64,000 nt of DNA. It comes from Isoperla grammatica. Lineage: Eukaryota; Arthropoda; Insecta; Plecoptera; Perlodidae. Shown piece by piece: positions 24,123 through 37,600 of the stretch; positions within the stretch are counted from its first letter, which is position 1, and every line of letters starts with the position of its first letter. A model generated the notes under the pieces. That model had not been told where the DNA came from. It was given only the letters and a program-made list of their open reading frames with translations, and made no database searches. The DNA is taken from the NCBI GenBank assembly GCA_945910005.1, contig OX246749.1, forward strand, positions 24,482,934-24,546,933, in the 5' to 3' direction. The position numbers and the translations under genes are program-made.

Positions 24123-24196
24123 AATGTTGTAGCATAGCATACAGAGTTCAAGTGTCCAGTGCCATATGGGTCCTCGATTCGAATCCCACATTTTCT
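24123..24196 (+). repeat. tRNA-like module with A-box and B-box motifs (SINE-like)
   Basis: TAGCATAGC (24130-24138) fits the A-box consensus TRGCNNAGY and GATTCGAATCC (24176-24186) fits the B-box with one mismatch. The 46-bp spacing is as in a tRNA gene. Acceptor and T stems do not pair, so it is not a functional tRNA; a degenerate tRNA-derived SINE head or pseudogene is likelier. Further copies have A-boxes at 21285, 21485, 48052, 48252 and 53714. Those near 55949 and 58021 are cut before the B-box. Confidence 0.4.
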
Positions 24197-24770
24197 AAGT
24201 CTTTAAAAATTTTCAACATGAAAATAATTTTTTACGAAAATTTTAATTTTTTTATCTTTTCAACTTTTTTCAAGCTTTACAAAATATGGGGTACTTGAAA
24301 ATTTTTCGAACACTTAGAAATTTATCAACATGAATTTTTTTTCCTTTTTTCAGAATCACACAACTTTCAAGTTTCTTTCTTAAAATAAGTATCTACGACC
24401 AATTAACATGACATGTACATAGAAAAACTCGAACATTTTTCAATCATTTTAAAAATTTTCATCATGAAAATAATTTTTTACCAAAATTTTAATTTTTTCA
24501 TTTTTTCAAGTTTTTTCAAGTTTTCAAAAAAAAAAATAATTAAAAATTTTTCAAACACTTAGAAATTTTGAAACGTGAATTTTATTTTTCTTTTTTCAGA
24601 ATCACACAACTTTTAAGTTTCTTTCTTTACATAAGTATCCACTTCAGTTCCAGACATGAACATAGAAAAACTCGAAAATTTTTCAATCACATTAAAAATT
24701 TTCAACACTAATTTTTTTTTTCAAATTTTTTTTTTTCTTTTTTCCAACCGACAAGTTTTCCAAACAGTGA

Positions 24771-24808
<38 letters not shown>

Positions 24809-27800
24809 GACATTTTCCAAAAAAGTCGAGTTTTCCATAAAGTGACGTGCCCCAACAGTGACGCCAGCGGCGGCTCAAGGCCGCTTTAGCGGTCTTGTCT
24901 ATAGTCAATCTTTCGGTAGTCCCCGCCCTCGAGCTCGGGCCGCCTCGTCGTGACGCCACAAACCCTCGGCATGCCCTCGAAAGTGAGTTTTTTCCCCGAA
25001 CTGTCGCTACCGTTTTCATCGTCGTGCTTTTCTCTACACGTGGGTATTTTTTTCGAGTACGTCCGTGCACGTCTTCATACACGTCGGACGTGTTTAATGT
25101 CGCCAAGTGTGCGTATTTGGCGATGTTCAAGTGCGGTAAAAATTGTAAAAAATGCTAATGTTTTTTTGGGATTTTTTTAAATGCTTTTGACCCCCAGTCA
25201 ACTGAATGGAGCATCTTTTTGTAATGAAACTTTTTCGTAAAAAGTGTCCCGTTAAAAAGTTATTTGAACCCAAAAACGAAAAATTTTCGAGTCTGGATTT
25301 GACGATTTTTGTACATTTTTAACGTGTCACATTCAAACGACCCTGCCCGTCGAACCAAACGAGATATAACATTCGGGTTTGTTTTGTTACTGACGCTTAC
25401 CATCTGGGTAACTACTTTTTGGAAATTTTTTGGATTTGTCCCGGAACTTTCGTCAATCAAATTGTGAACATTTGGTAATGTGTGCCGGTGAAATCGGTTA
25501 GTACAGATTTTCTCCCGTATTTTTTGTTTCCAAATAAAATTGACTTTTTCATTTTAAAGGATTAACAGAAAACTCGGGAAAATACTCGTGGAATTTTGAA
25601 TTTCGTCCCGGATGCTTAGTTATGGGCACTTTTCCATTTTCGCTACATGGTTCCAGTTTTGATTTTTTTGCGTCAAGTTGGTACTTTTGAAATGGGTTTT
25701 TTTTCTTTAGGCCGATGCTCAAAGCTTGCCCGTACAGGGGCATGAAACAACATTTTCGAAAAGTCACCCCTAAACCGAATGACAGACGTTCGCGCAACGC
25801 ACTTTTCACGGCAATCTAAAAACACGCATACAAAAGTTTTTGTTTTGTATATTAAAGGTGTTTAAAATATGCCATACAACAAAACTTTGTATGTAGTATC
25901 AATAAATGGATCATTATCTATAAGAAAATGTAAACATAAAAAATTAGACTTTACGGGTATCCGAGTTACGATGCTTTAACGGATTTCATCCGTGCCGTGT
26001 TTTTGCCAGAATTTGTAAATGAGAATTTTTCAATGTCGTAAAAAAGCATGTTGGAATTTTTTTTTATTTTTTTTTGCCAGTAGTTTGAACTCACGTGGCT
26101 ATTGACGACATATTGAACGTACCCGGACGTACCCTGGCACGTTATTTTACATACATGTCTTGGCGACTCTGACTAAATGTGTGATTTTGATTTTTTAATT
26201 TTCGCCTTAGAACGTCCCCCAAATGTACCGTTTTGAATTCGGACACCCAATTTTGGTATCATCTAAAAGAACGTTTCATTACCTTTCTTCACATGTGCAT
26301 TTTTTTGACGCCACGTTTTCCGGGCCGTACCGGGAAGCTTTTGAACGTGCTAAAATTTTACTTTTTGGTTTTTGACCCCCCCAAGTACGAATTGTTTATG
26401 AATTTTTTCGGACTTTTTTGTAGGAATTACTTTCTTACATTCTTAATGAAATATGTTAAGTTTTTCTTTTATCGGAAAAGCTCAAAACACGACGACGGGC
26501 GGTTGCAGTGTACATCAATGTAATCTGAAGATGATCAATTTCGACACTCACGTTTGGCCTTAATGGCTTATTGTGGGCGCTAGGTATGACTTACAGACTT
26601 TGTGTTAACTTTTTATTAAAACGGGATTCAATATTAAATATACAAGATCGATAAAGTACCGAAAAATTTTAACCCAGACTTTTTATAGGCGCCCGTGTGA
26701 AAAGATGTACACGTTAATGCATATTCATAAATTGAGCGATAATGGACACTCACCTTTGTCTTTAATGGCTAATTTTGGGCGACCGGTATGACTTACAGAC
26801 TTCGTGTTAACTTTTTTAGAATGCGTGATTCAATTTTAAATATTCGAGATCTTTAATTCAGCTAAAAATCTCAACCCGGAATTTTTAAACGCGGCCGTGT
26901 TAAAACATGTTAAATTTTATGTTTGAACGTCCCCAAATGTTCCGTTTTAAAAATGGATTACCCGTTTTGGTATTATCTGAAAGAGTGTTTTAATACCTTT
27001 CAGAACATGTGCGGTTCATTGCCCACACGTTTACCGGGCCGTACTGAGAAGCTTTTTAACGTGTAAAATTCAACTTTTGGGTTTTTGACCGCCTTAAGTA
27101 CAAATTTGTTATGATTTTTTTCGGAATTTTTCGTCAAAATTCCTTTTTTACATTCTTTATGAAATATGTTTTTTTTTTATTTTATCTAAAAAGCTCAAAA
27201 CCCGACGACGGGGTGGTGCCGCTTACAATGATGTAATGTGAAGATAATCAAATTCGGCACTCATTTTTGACTATGATGGCTTATTGTGGACGCTAGGTAT
27301 TACTTACAGACTTTGTGTTAACTTTTTATTAAAACGGGATTCAATATTAAATATACAAGATCTTTAAAGCACCGAAAAATTTTAATCCAGACTTTTTATA
27401 GGCGCCCGTGTGAAAAGATGTACACGTTAATACATATTCATAAATTGAGCGATAATGGACACTCACCTTTGTCTTTAATGGCTAATTTTGGGCGACCGGT
27501 ATGACTTACAGACTTCGTGTTAACTTTTTTAGAATGCGTGATTCAATTTTAAATATTCGAGATCTTTAATTCAGCTAAAAAGCTCAACCCGGAATTTTTA
27601 AACGCGCCCGTGTTAAAACATGCTAAATTCTATTTTTGAATGTCCCAAAATGTCCCGTTTTGAAATTTGATAACCCATTTTGGTAACATCTGAAAGAGTG
27701 TTTTAATACCTTTCAGAACATGTGCGGTTCATTGCCCACACGTTTACCGGGACGTACTGAGAAGCTTTTTAACGTGTAAAATTCAACTTTTGGGTTTTTG

Positions 27801-28171
27801 ACCGCCTTAAGTACTAATTTGTTATGAATTTTTTCGGAATTTTTCGTCAGAATTCCTTTTTTACATTCTTTATGAAATATGTTTATTTTTTATTTTATCT
27901 AAAAAGCTCAAAACCCGACGACGGGGTGGTGCCGCTTACAATGATGTAATGTGAAGATAATCAAATTCGGCACTCATTTTTGTCTTTGATGGCTTATTGT
28001 GGGCGCTAGGTATGACTTACAGACTTTGTGTTAACTTTTTATTAAAACGGGATTCAATATTAAATATACAAGATCTTTTAAGCACCGAAAAATTTTAACC
28101 CAGACTTTTTATAGGCGCCCGTGTGAAAAGATGTACACGTTAATGCATATTCATAAATTGAGCGATAATGG

Positions 28172-28613
28172 TCAATCACGAAAAATCGATTATGAACAAT
28201 TATTATGCAAGTCGATAATCACAAACAGTAATCGATACTGGTATTCATTTCTACATTTCCCAACTAGGCCTGATTTGAATACGCCGGCGTTAGACATTTG
28301 AGATCCGCATAATTATAATAATTACTTTATTGATTTCATTTGAGGTGTTCCACATTAATACAATTAAACACGCTAAACAATATAGTAGTCAACTGTGAAA
28401 GAAAAAATCAAACAACAACAACAGCAACAACAACAACAACAACAACAATCGATCAATCGATTAGTTTCAAGTCGATGATTACGACCAACAATGGATTCGT
28501 GTTTCGAAGAAAAGACAGGCGGAAGCTTGAAGCTGAGCCTAAAAACGTGTGTAAATTTTCACGGAAGAATCAATTGATTTGAACGAGTTTTAATCAGGTT
28601 CTGAAGAGAAAAG
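28172..28613 (+). promoter_or_regulatory. Leader and likely promoter region of Helitron copy 2
   Basis: From about 28324 it aligns with the copy 1 leader, including the CAA tract (about 28409-28448) and TTTCAAGTCGATGATTACG. 28172-28320 has no clear match in copy 1. Confidence 0.4.
28491..28577 (+). other. Upstream ORF in the leader, 28 codons
   Basis: Starts with the same AACAATGG context as in copy 1, begins MDSCFEEKTGG and ends TGA 36 nt before the main ATG. Conservation beyond the first seven residues is poor. Confidence 0.35.
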
Positions 28614-31600
28614 ATGAAGGTAATTACTCTACAATATGTACAGAGTATTTTAGTACTATTTTTATTGTTTTCCATTACGTATTAGTGACGCAATTTGTAA
28701 TTATGTGTACGACGAAATGGCCTAGGCTAAACACACGCTAGGTCTAGGGCTGCGCCCAGTCAAATCTCTAAGCTATAGCCTATTACCAATTAGATGTACA
28801 TCAGAAACGTGTATACTGTACTTGAAGTAACATTACGAATTCATACGAGTACGTGCATCTTATTTTAAGTCCACACATAGTGCTAATTTTTAATTTTGAC
28901 TACATCCGAGGTGTAGGCCTATGGTGATAACTATACCATTTTATCATTATGGATTGCCAACTATGTGTTTTAGTCCTACTGTTTACTGACAATACAATGC
29001 AATGTTTAGAATTTGTCGGGAAACAAGAAGCGGCAGAAGAACCTGCGGGATGCGGCCCGGAGACGGGCGAAACGCGAGGCACAACGAGCTGCAGTGGCCG
29101 AGCCAGCAGTTGAACCAATCATGGGGGTGCAACCACCGTTAGGACCGAATGGTATGTTGGAATTTAACATGTTAGGGTGTTTTATGTCGAAAAGTGTGCG
29201 TATTTGGCGCTGTATTGCGGGGAAAATTGCCAAAAATTCGAATGTCTTTTGGAGACATTTTTTACTATTTAACTGTAAATAGAATTGAATGGGGCATCTT
29301 TTTGTAATGAAATTTTTAAAAGGTTTTTATCCCGTTAAAAATTTACATGCACCCAAATTCGAAAAATTTTAAAAATCTCTATTTGACGATTTTGGTACGT
29401 TTTTACCGTGTCACATTCAAACGACTTTGTCCGTCGAACCAAACTAGATATAACGTTCGTTTATGTTTCGTTACCGTCGGGCAACATCTGGGTAACTACA
29501 TTTTGGTATTTTTTTGGATTCGTCCCGGAACTTTCGTCAATCAAATTGTGTACATTTGGTACCGCGTGCAGATAAAATCGTTTAGTACAGATTTCTTCCA
29601 AACTTTTTGTTTCCGAATTAAATTGACTTTTTCATTTTTAAGGTCCTATGGTAACACACAGGAACACAAATCAAATTTTTGAATTTCGTCCCGGATGCTT
29701 AGTTATGGGCACTTTTCCATTTTTTCAACACTGCTTTACTTTTGATTTTTTTGCATCAAGTTGGTACTTTAGAAACAGGTTTTTTTTACTTTAGGCCGAT
29801 GCTGAAAGCTTGCCCGTACAGGGGCATGAAAAAACATTTTCGAAAAGTCACCCCTAAACCAAATGATAAATGTTCGCGCAACGCTCTTTTCACGGCGATC
29901 TAAAAACACGCATACAAAAGTTTTTCTTTTGTATATAAAATGGGTTTTAAATATGCCATTTAACAAAACTTTGTGTTTAGCATTAATAAGTGGACATAAA
30001 TCTATTTAAAAATGTTTTTTTATAAAATATGACTTTACGGGTGTCCGAGTTACGGTGCTTTAACGGATTTCATCCGTCCCGTGTTTTTGCCGGAAATTGT
30101 CTATGAGAATTTTTAAATGTCGTAAAAAATCAATTTTGAATTTTTTTAATTTTGAAAAATAACCACTAAACTTGATTATTAACGAAGCGATTTTTGAATT
30201 TCGTCCCGGATGCTTAGTTATAAGCACTTTTCCATTTTTTCAACACGGCTTCAGTTTTTATTTTTTTGCATCATGTTGGTACTTTTAAAAAAGGTATTTT
30301 CTTCTTTAGGCCGATGCTGAATACTTGCACGTACAGGGGGATGAAAAAACATTTTCAAAAATTCACCCATAAACCAAATGACAAACGTTCGCGCAACGCA
30401 CTTTTCACGGCGATCTAAAAACACGCATACAAAAGTTTTTGTTTTGTATATAAAATGGGTTTTAAATATGCCATTTTACATAACTTTTTGTTTAGCATTA
30501 ATAAGTAGACATATTTTTATCTGAAAATTTTATTTTCAAAATTGTGACTTTACGGGTGTCTGAGTGTGCGTATTTGGCGCTGTTGTATTGCGGGGAAAAT
30601 TGCCAAAAATTCGAATGTCTTTTGGAGACATTTTTTACTATTTAACTGTAAATAGAATTGAATGGGGCATCTTTTTGTAATGAAATTTTTAAAAGGTTTT
30701 TATCCCGTTAAAAATTTACATGCACCCAAATTCGAAAAATTTTAAAAATCTCTATTTGACGATTTTGGTACGTTTTTACCGTGTCACATTCAAACGACTT
30801 TGTCCGTCGAACCAAACTAGATATAACGTTCGTTTATGTTTCGTTACCGTCGGGCAACATCTGGGTAACTACATTTTGGTATTTTTTTGGATTCGTCCCG
30901 GAACTTTCGTCAATCAAATTGTGTACATTTGGTACCGCGTGCAGATAAAATCGTTTAGTACAGATTTCTTCCAAACTTTTTGTTTCCGAATTAAATTGAC
31001 TTTTTCATTTTTAAGGTCCTATGGTAACAAACAGGAACACAAATCAAATTTTTGAATTTCGTCCCGGATGCTTAGTTATGGGCACTTTTCCATTTTTTCA
31101 ACACTGCTTTACTTTTGATTTTTTTGCATCAAGTTGGTACTTTCGAAACAGGTTTTTTTTACTTTAGGCCGATGCTGAAAGCTTGCCCGTACAGGGGCAT
31201 GAAAAAACATTTTCGAAAAGTCACCCCTAAACCAAATGATAAATGTTCGCGCAACGCTCTTTTCACGGCGATCTAAAAACACGCATACAAAAGTATATAA
31301 AATGGGTTTTAAATATGCCATTTAACAAAACTTTGTGTTTAGCATTAATAAGTGGACATAAATCTATTTAAAAATGTTTTTTTATAAAATATGACTTTAC
31401 GGGTGTCCGAGTTACGGTGCTTTAACGGATTTCATCCGTCCCGTGTTTTTGCCGGAAATTGTCTATGAGAATTTTTAAATGTCGTAAAAAATCAATTTTG
31501 AATTTTTTTAATTTTGAAAAATAACCACTAAACTTGATTATTAACGAAGCGATTTTTGAATTTCGTCCCGGATGCTTAGTTATAAGCACTTTTCCATTTT

Positions 31601-34600
31601 TTCAACACGGCTTCAGTTTTTATTTTTTTGCATCATGTTGGTACTTTTAAAAAAGGTATTTTCTTCTTTAGGCCGATGCTGAATACTTGCACGTACAGGG
31701 GGATGAAAAAACATTTTCAAAAATTCACCCATAAACCAAATGACAAACGTTCGCGCAACGCACTTTTCACGGCGATCTAAAAACACGCATACAAAAGTTT
31801 TTGTTTTGTATATAAAATGGGTTTTAAATATGCCATTTTACATAACTTTTTGTTTAGCATTAATAAGTAGACATATTTTTATCTGAAAATTTTATTTTCA
31901 AAATTGTGACTTTACGGGTGTCTGAGTGTGCGTATTTGGCGCTGTTGTATTGCGGGGAAAATTGCCAAAAATTCGAATGTCTTTTGGAGACATTTTTTAC
32001 TATTTAACTGTAAATAGAATTGAATGGGGCATCTTTTTGTAATGAAATTTTTAAAAGGTTTTTATCCCGTTAAAAATTTACATGCACCCAAATTCGAAAA
32101 ATTTTAAAAATCTCTATTTGACGATTTTGGTACGTTTTTACCGTGTCACATTCAAACGACTTTGTCCGTCGAACCAAACTAGATATAACGTTCGTTTATG
32201 TTTCGTTACCGTCGGGCAACATCTGGGTAACTACATTTTGGTATTTTTTTGGATTCGTCCCGGAACTTTCGTCAATCAAATTGTGTACATTTGGTACCGC
32301 GTGCAGATAAAATCGTTTAGTACAGATTTCTTCCAAACTTTTTGTTTCCGAATTAAATTGACTTTTTCATTTTTAAGGTCCTATGGTAACAAACAGGAAC
32401 ACAAATCAAATTTTTGAATTTCGTCCCGGATGCTTAGTTATGGGCACTTTTCCATTTTTTCAACACTGCTTTACTTTTGATTTTTTTGCATCAAGTTGGT
32501 ACTTTCGAAACAGGTTTTTTTTACTTTAGGCCGATGCTGAAAGCTTGCCCGTACAGGGGCATGAAAAAACATTTTCGAAAAGTCACCCCTAAACCAAATG
32601 ATAAATGTTCGCGCAACGCTCTTTTCACGGCGATCTAAAAACACGCATACAAAAGTATATAAAATGGGTTTTAAATATGCCATTTAACAAAACTTTGTGT
32701 TTAGCATTAATAAGTGGACATAAATCTATTTAAAAATGTTTTTTTATAAAATATGACTTTACGGGTGTCCGAGTTACGGTGCTTTAACGGATTTCATCCG
32801 TCCCGTGTTTTTGCCGGAAATTGTCTATGAGAATTTTTAAATGTCGTAAAAAATCAATTTTGAATTTTTTTAATTTTGAAAAATAACCACTAAACTTGAT
32901 TATTAACGAAGCGATTTTTGAATTTCGTCCCGGATGCTTAGTTATAAGCACTTTTCCATTTTTTCAACACGGCTTCAGTTTTTATTTTTTTGCATCATGT
33001 TGGTACTTTTAAAAAAGGTATTTTCTTCTTTAGGCCGATGCTGAATACTTGCACGTACAGGGGGATGAAAAAACATTTTCAAAAATTCACCCATAAACCA
33101 AATGACAAACGTTCGCGCAACGCACTTTTCACGGCGATCTAAAAACACGCATACAAAAGTTTTTGTTTTGTATATAAAATGGGTTTTAAATATGCCATTT
33201 TACATAACTTTTTGTTTAGCATTAATAAGTAGACATATTTTTATCTGAAAATTTTATTTTCAAAATTGTGACTTTACGGGTGTCTGAGTGTGCGTATTTG
33301 GCGCTGTTGTATTGCGGGGAAAATTGCCAAAAATTCGAATGTCTTTTGGAGACATTTTTCACTCTTTAACTGTAAAATTAGAATTGATTGGGGCATTTTT
33401 TTGTAATGAAATTTTTTTAAGATTTTTGTCCCGTTCAAAATTTACAGGCACCCAAACTCGAACAATTTTCGAAATATCAATTTGACGATTTTGGTACGTT
33501 TTAACTGTGTCACATTCAAACGACTCTGTCCGTCGAACTAAACGAGATATAACGTTAGTTTTTGTTTCGTTAACGTCGGACAACATCTGGGTAACTACAT
33601 GTTGGAATTTTTTTGGATTTGTCCCGGAACTTTCGTCAATCAAATTGTGTACATTTGGTACCGCGTGCAGATAAAATCGTTTAGTACAAATTTTCTCACA
33701 CATTTTTGTTTCCGAATTAAATTGATTTTTTCATTTTTAAGATCATAAGGTAACCAACAGGAACACCAATCAAATTTTTGAATTTCGTCCCGGATGCTTA
33801 GTTATGGGCACTTTTCCATTTTTTCGACACGGCATCAGTTTTGATTTGTTTGCATCAAGTTGGTACTTTCAAAATAGGTATTTTTTTCTTTAGGCCGATG
33901 CTGAAAGCTTGCCCGTACAGGGGCATGAAAAACATTTACGGAAAGTCACCCCTAAACCAAATGACAAACGTTCGCGCAACGCACTTTTCACGGCGACCTA
34001 AAAACACGCATACAAAAGTTTTTGTTTTGTATATAAAATGGGTTTTAAATATGCCATTTAACAAAACTTTTTTTTTAGCATTAATGAGTGAACATATTTA
34101 TATCTGAAAATGTTAATTTCGAAATTGTGACTTTACGGGTGTCTGAGTTACGGTGCTTAAACGGATTTCATCCTTCCCGTGTATTTGCCGGAATTTATCT
34201 ATGTGAATTTTTCAATGTCTTAAAAAACATATTTGAATTTTTTTAAATTTTTTTTTCTCAAAACGGTGGGGTCTCATGGCTATTGACGTAATATTGAACG
34301 TACCCAGACGTACCCGTTGTTCACGTTCAATTGTCTACATTTACCGTTCACAATAATGATTACGCAATTACATTTATTGTTCACACACTCGGGTTAAATG
34401 CCGCCACAATTAGCATTCCACACTTTTCAATAACACTGTAATTTTGTAAATTTGTCTACTCATGCCTACATTAATAAACTTTTCTTTTCTCACATGCCGT
34501 GCAACAGGTGATGTAGAGCAATCGCCACCAGGCCACACCTCGGACTCTGATTCTGCAAGTGGCTCGATTGCCTCGATTGCAGACCAACATGCATGGCCCC

Positions 34601-37600
34601 CACTGCCGACGAGACTACAAAATACAGGTAAGAGTTGTGCCGACGGCCCTGTGCGTCCCTCAAGGACCCATCAGGGAACTAGGGGGACGGCAGGGGCAGG
34701 TGCTGTTGTCAAGGCGACGTTGCCCCCCCGCCGGAGTGGACGCATCTCCGCACAATCATCGACATCCGGAGACAGCGTCGTCTCCAACATCCCGTCTACA
34801 GCAAGTGCCGAGGTCAGCGAGCCGCCGTCACCGGTCGCCGACGAAGTAACGACGATCCCTCGTCGTACTAGAAAGAGGAAGACTCCATCCGTTGTCGAGG
34901 CCACGTTGCCCCCCCGCCGGAGTGGACGCATCTCAGCACAATCCTCGACATCCGGAGATAGCGTCATCTCCAACACTCCGTCTACAGCCCGAGGGGCCAT
35001 AAAGAGGGGAAGAGTTGTGCCGGAGACGGATGTCGCTGATAAGTCTTCAACATCTGGAGACAGCTTCGTCCCAAACACCCCGTCTACAGCCCGAGGGGCC
35101 ATTAAGAGGGGAAGAGTTGTGCTGGAGACGGACGACTCTGATCAGTCTTCAACATCTGGAGACAGCTTTGTCCCAAACACCCCGTCTACATCCCGAGGGG
35201 CCATTAAGAGGGGAAGAGTTGTGCCGGAGACGGACGACTCTAATCAGTCTTCAACATCTGGAGACAGCTTCGTCCCAAACACCCCGTCCACAGCCAGAGG
35301 GGCCATAAAGGGTGGGAAAGTTGTGTCACAGTTGGCCGCTACACCCACGAGCTCATCCGCCGCCGGTCACGTGTCCGCGGTCAACCAAGACCCGGACGAC
35401 GACGACGACGACGACGACGACGAGCCCATGTATGTGCAAATGGAAGAATTGGACGCACAGTACGTGAAGCTGGACGTGCGTGGAGATGGCAATTGCCTCT
35501 TTAGATGTCTCAGCCACATCCAGATGGGTCACCAGGACGACCACCAGCGTGTGAGACGCGAGGTCGTCGACTACATCACCAACCACTGGGCCCACTTCGG
35601 TGTGTACTACGAACAGGCGTATCGTGACGTCCACCACTATTGCCAGGAGATGTCCAACGAGCACGTCTACGGCAACGAAATGGAGGCACTTGCCTTTGCC
35701 CGCATCTACGAAGTAAATTTGAAGGTGCACCGGCAAATAAATCCCAAGTTGGTGATGTGGAACCTCCAGTGTTACAGAGAAGGCGGAGATGCTCCGTACA
35801 ATCACCTACTGTTCTCTGGCATGGCCCAAGACAACTACTTAGACGGCCACTACGTGGTGCTAGAGTTACGGGGCAACATACCCGACTACGAAAGTGCCGA
35901 CGGCGCCACGGAGTCTGACAGAGACGAGTCTCTACACTCCAAAGCTTCCTCGCCGTCAGAGGAGTCGGACTCGTCCGTCTCTTCGACGAGCAGAACATCC
36001 TTCAGATTAAACTTCAAGAAAAAAAAAGTTTCCAGGAGTAAAGCGGGTACCAAAACGTCTAAACAATTGCGACGGAAGCAAAACGAGGCGGCAAAAAAAC
36101 GTAAGGAAGCCGCCCTGGAACAAGCCGCTCGTGACGCAATCGCCGAGGAGGAAGCGGCCGAGGACGTTGCAGACAACGTTCCCAACCCGACGGAAGGACC
36201 GGAACTGCCAGACTTTGTGTTTGCAGAGCCCGCCTTCCGACCCGACGTGGCCAACCGACGTGTGCCCACGACATACCGCGACGCCGTCTCCCTAGAGGGA
36301 GAAGATGTCGAGCCAGTGTCTTGCGGGAATCTCACAGCCAGATGTCCCGTACCCCATTGTCTTGCACTCCACTTCGAAAAGGAGAAGAAGAACGTCAAGG
36401 GTCTATACAACACGTGTTGCACCCTGGGCAAAATTAAACTCGACGCTCTCAACGAGTGTCCCGAGATGCTGCGGGCGCTGCTGACGGAAAACGATCCCGC
36501 CGGCAACGGCAAACACTTTCGGGAACACATCCGTCAGTACAACTCTGCGTTCCAGTTTGCTTCGTTTAACGCGGACAATATCATCGCGCTGGGACCCGGT
36601 GCGCCTTCCTTCAAGATCCAGGGCAACATCTATCACAGGATGCACTGCGTGGATCCGCTGCCGGACAAACCGAGGAAGCAGAACCAGATCTACTTTGTGG
36701 ATGCTGACCGGGTGACGGACGCGAGACTTAATGTCGAGCCAAAGTGCAAGGACAACGTGTTGCGTGCCGTCGAGACAATGATCAGGGAGATCAATCCATT
36801 CTGCGCCGCCTTCCTCATGATGAAGGACGTTCTCGAAACAGAACGTGCAGAAGCAGAGGCCGCCGGCATTCCGCCGCGCGAGGTCATCCTCAATCTGGTG
36901 GTAGATGTAAACACCAACCTAAGGACCCATAACTTGCCGACCAGCCCGAGCGAGATCGCAGTCATCTTTTTCGGTGACAGTCCGCCGTTCAAGGTTGACG
37001 CCAGATGCCACTCCAAGTCGACCGGTTCGCGGGACATCTACCGTCTCGCCGGCACCCTGGACCCCATGGTCTACCCATTGTTGTTTCCCTGCGGAGACAT
37101 TGGTTTCCACTTGAAACTAAAGCATGTTCCCCAGTACGCCACTGCCAAGAGGAACTTTGTAACCATGCGTCAGTACTACAAGTACCGTTTGGCCATACGC
37201 GACGGCTTCAGCGTCCTCCACCACTCTGGCAAGCTATTTCAGCAGTACATTGTCGACGCGTGGGTCAAGGTTGAGGGCAACGCACTCAACTGGTTACTTA
37301 AAAACCAGCCCAAGTTGCGTCGCGACTCCTACGCCGGCCTCGCGGACCACGTAGCCCGCCAGGCCGAGGAGCAGGGCGCAGCCGTCGGCATGATCACCAT
37401 CATGCCATCAAAAACAATCAACTCGCCACGGTACTTTGCCCAGAACTGTCAGGACGCGATGACGGTGATGATCAAGTACGGCAAACCCGACTACATGATA
37501 ACCATGAGTTCCAATCCCGGCTGGCCGGAGATCAAAGAGAACCTACGTCGCGGCGAGGAGGCCAACAACCGTCCCGACATATGCACGCCCGTCTTCCAAT

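Larger units (their letters stand above)
18989..28171. repeat. AT-rich macrosatellite, left block (about 2.6-2.9-kb units)
   Basis: The core GCCAGCGGCGGCTCAAGGCC starts near 19416, 22259 and 24865 (hairpin GCGGC-TCAAG-GCCGC, e.g. 19422-19436). Each unit runs through poly-T/poly-A runs, the core, CACGTGGGTATTTTTTT, GTGTGCGTATTT, an ACGGATTTCATCCGT hairpin, GACTTACAGACTTTGTG, often a tRNA-like module, then roughly 250-bp sub-repeats with TTTTTCTTTTTTCAG before AATCACACAA. From 26.7 to 28.17 kb only partial units repeat (about 715-bp period). Short open frames recur only because the units recur. No gene is supported. Confidence 0.9.

Noticed and set aside
24123..24196. A functional tRNA gene
   Set aside because: A- and B-box motifs are spaced correctly but acceptor and T stems do not pair, and the module recurs as part of a satellite.
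19215..25130. Recurrent minus-strand frames containing DKTAKAALSRRWRHC
   Set aside because: They coincide with the satellite core hairpin and poly-T runs encoding poly-F/K; different units break the frame.
29347..32417. Three near-identical 111-codon frames at 29347, 30720 and 32082
   Set aside because: They repeat because the 1.36-kb DNA unit repeats; the composition is that of satellite and there is no independent coding evidence.
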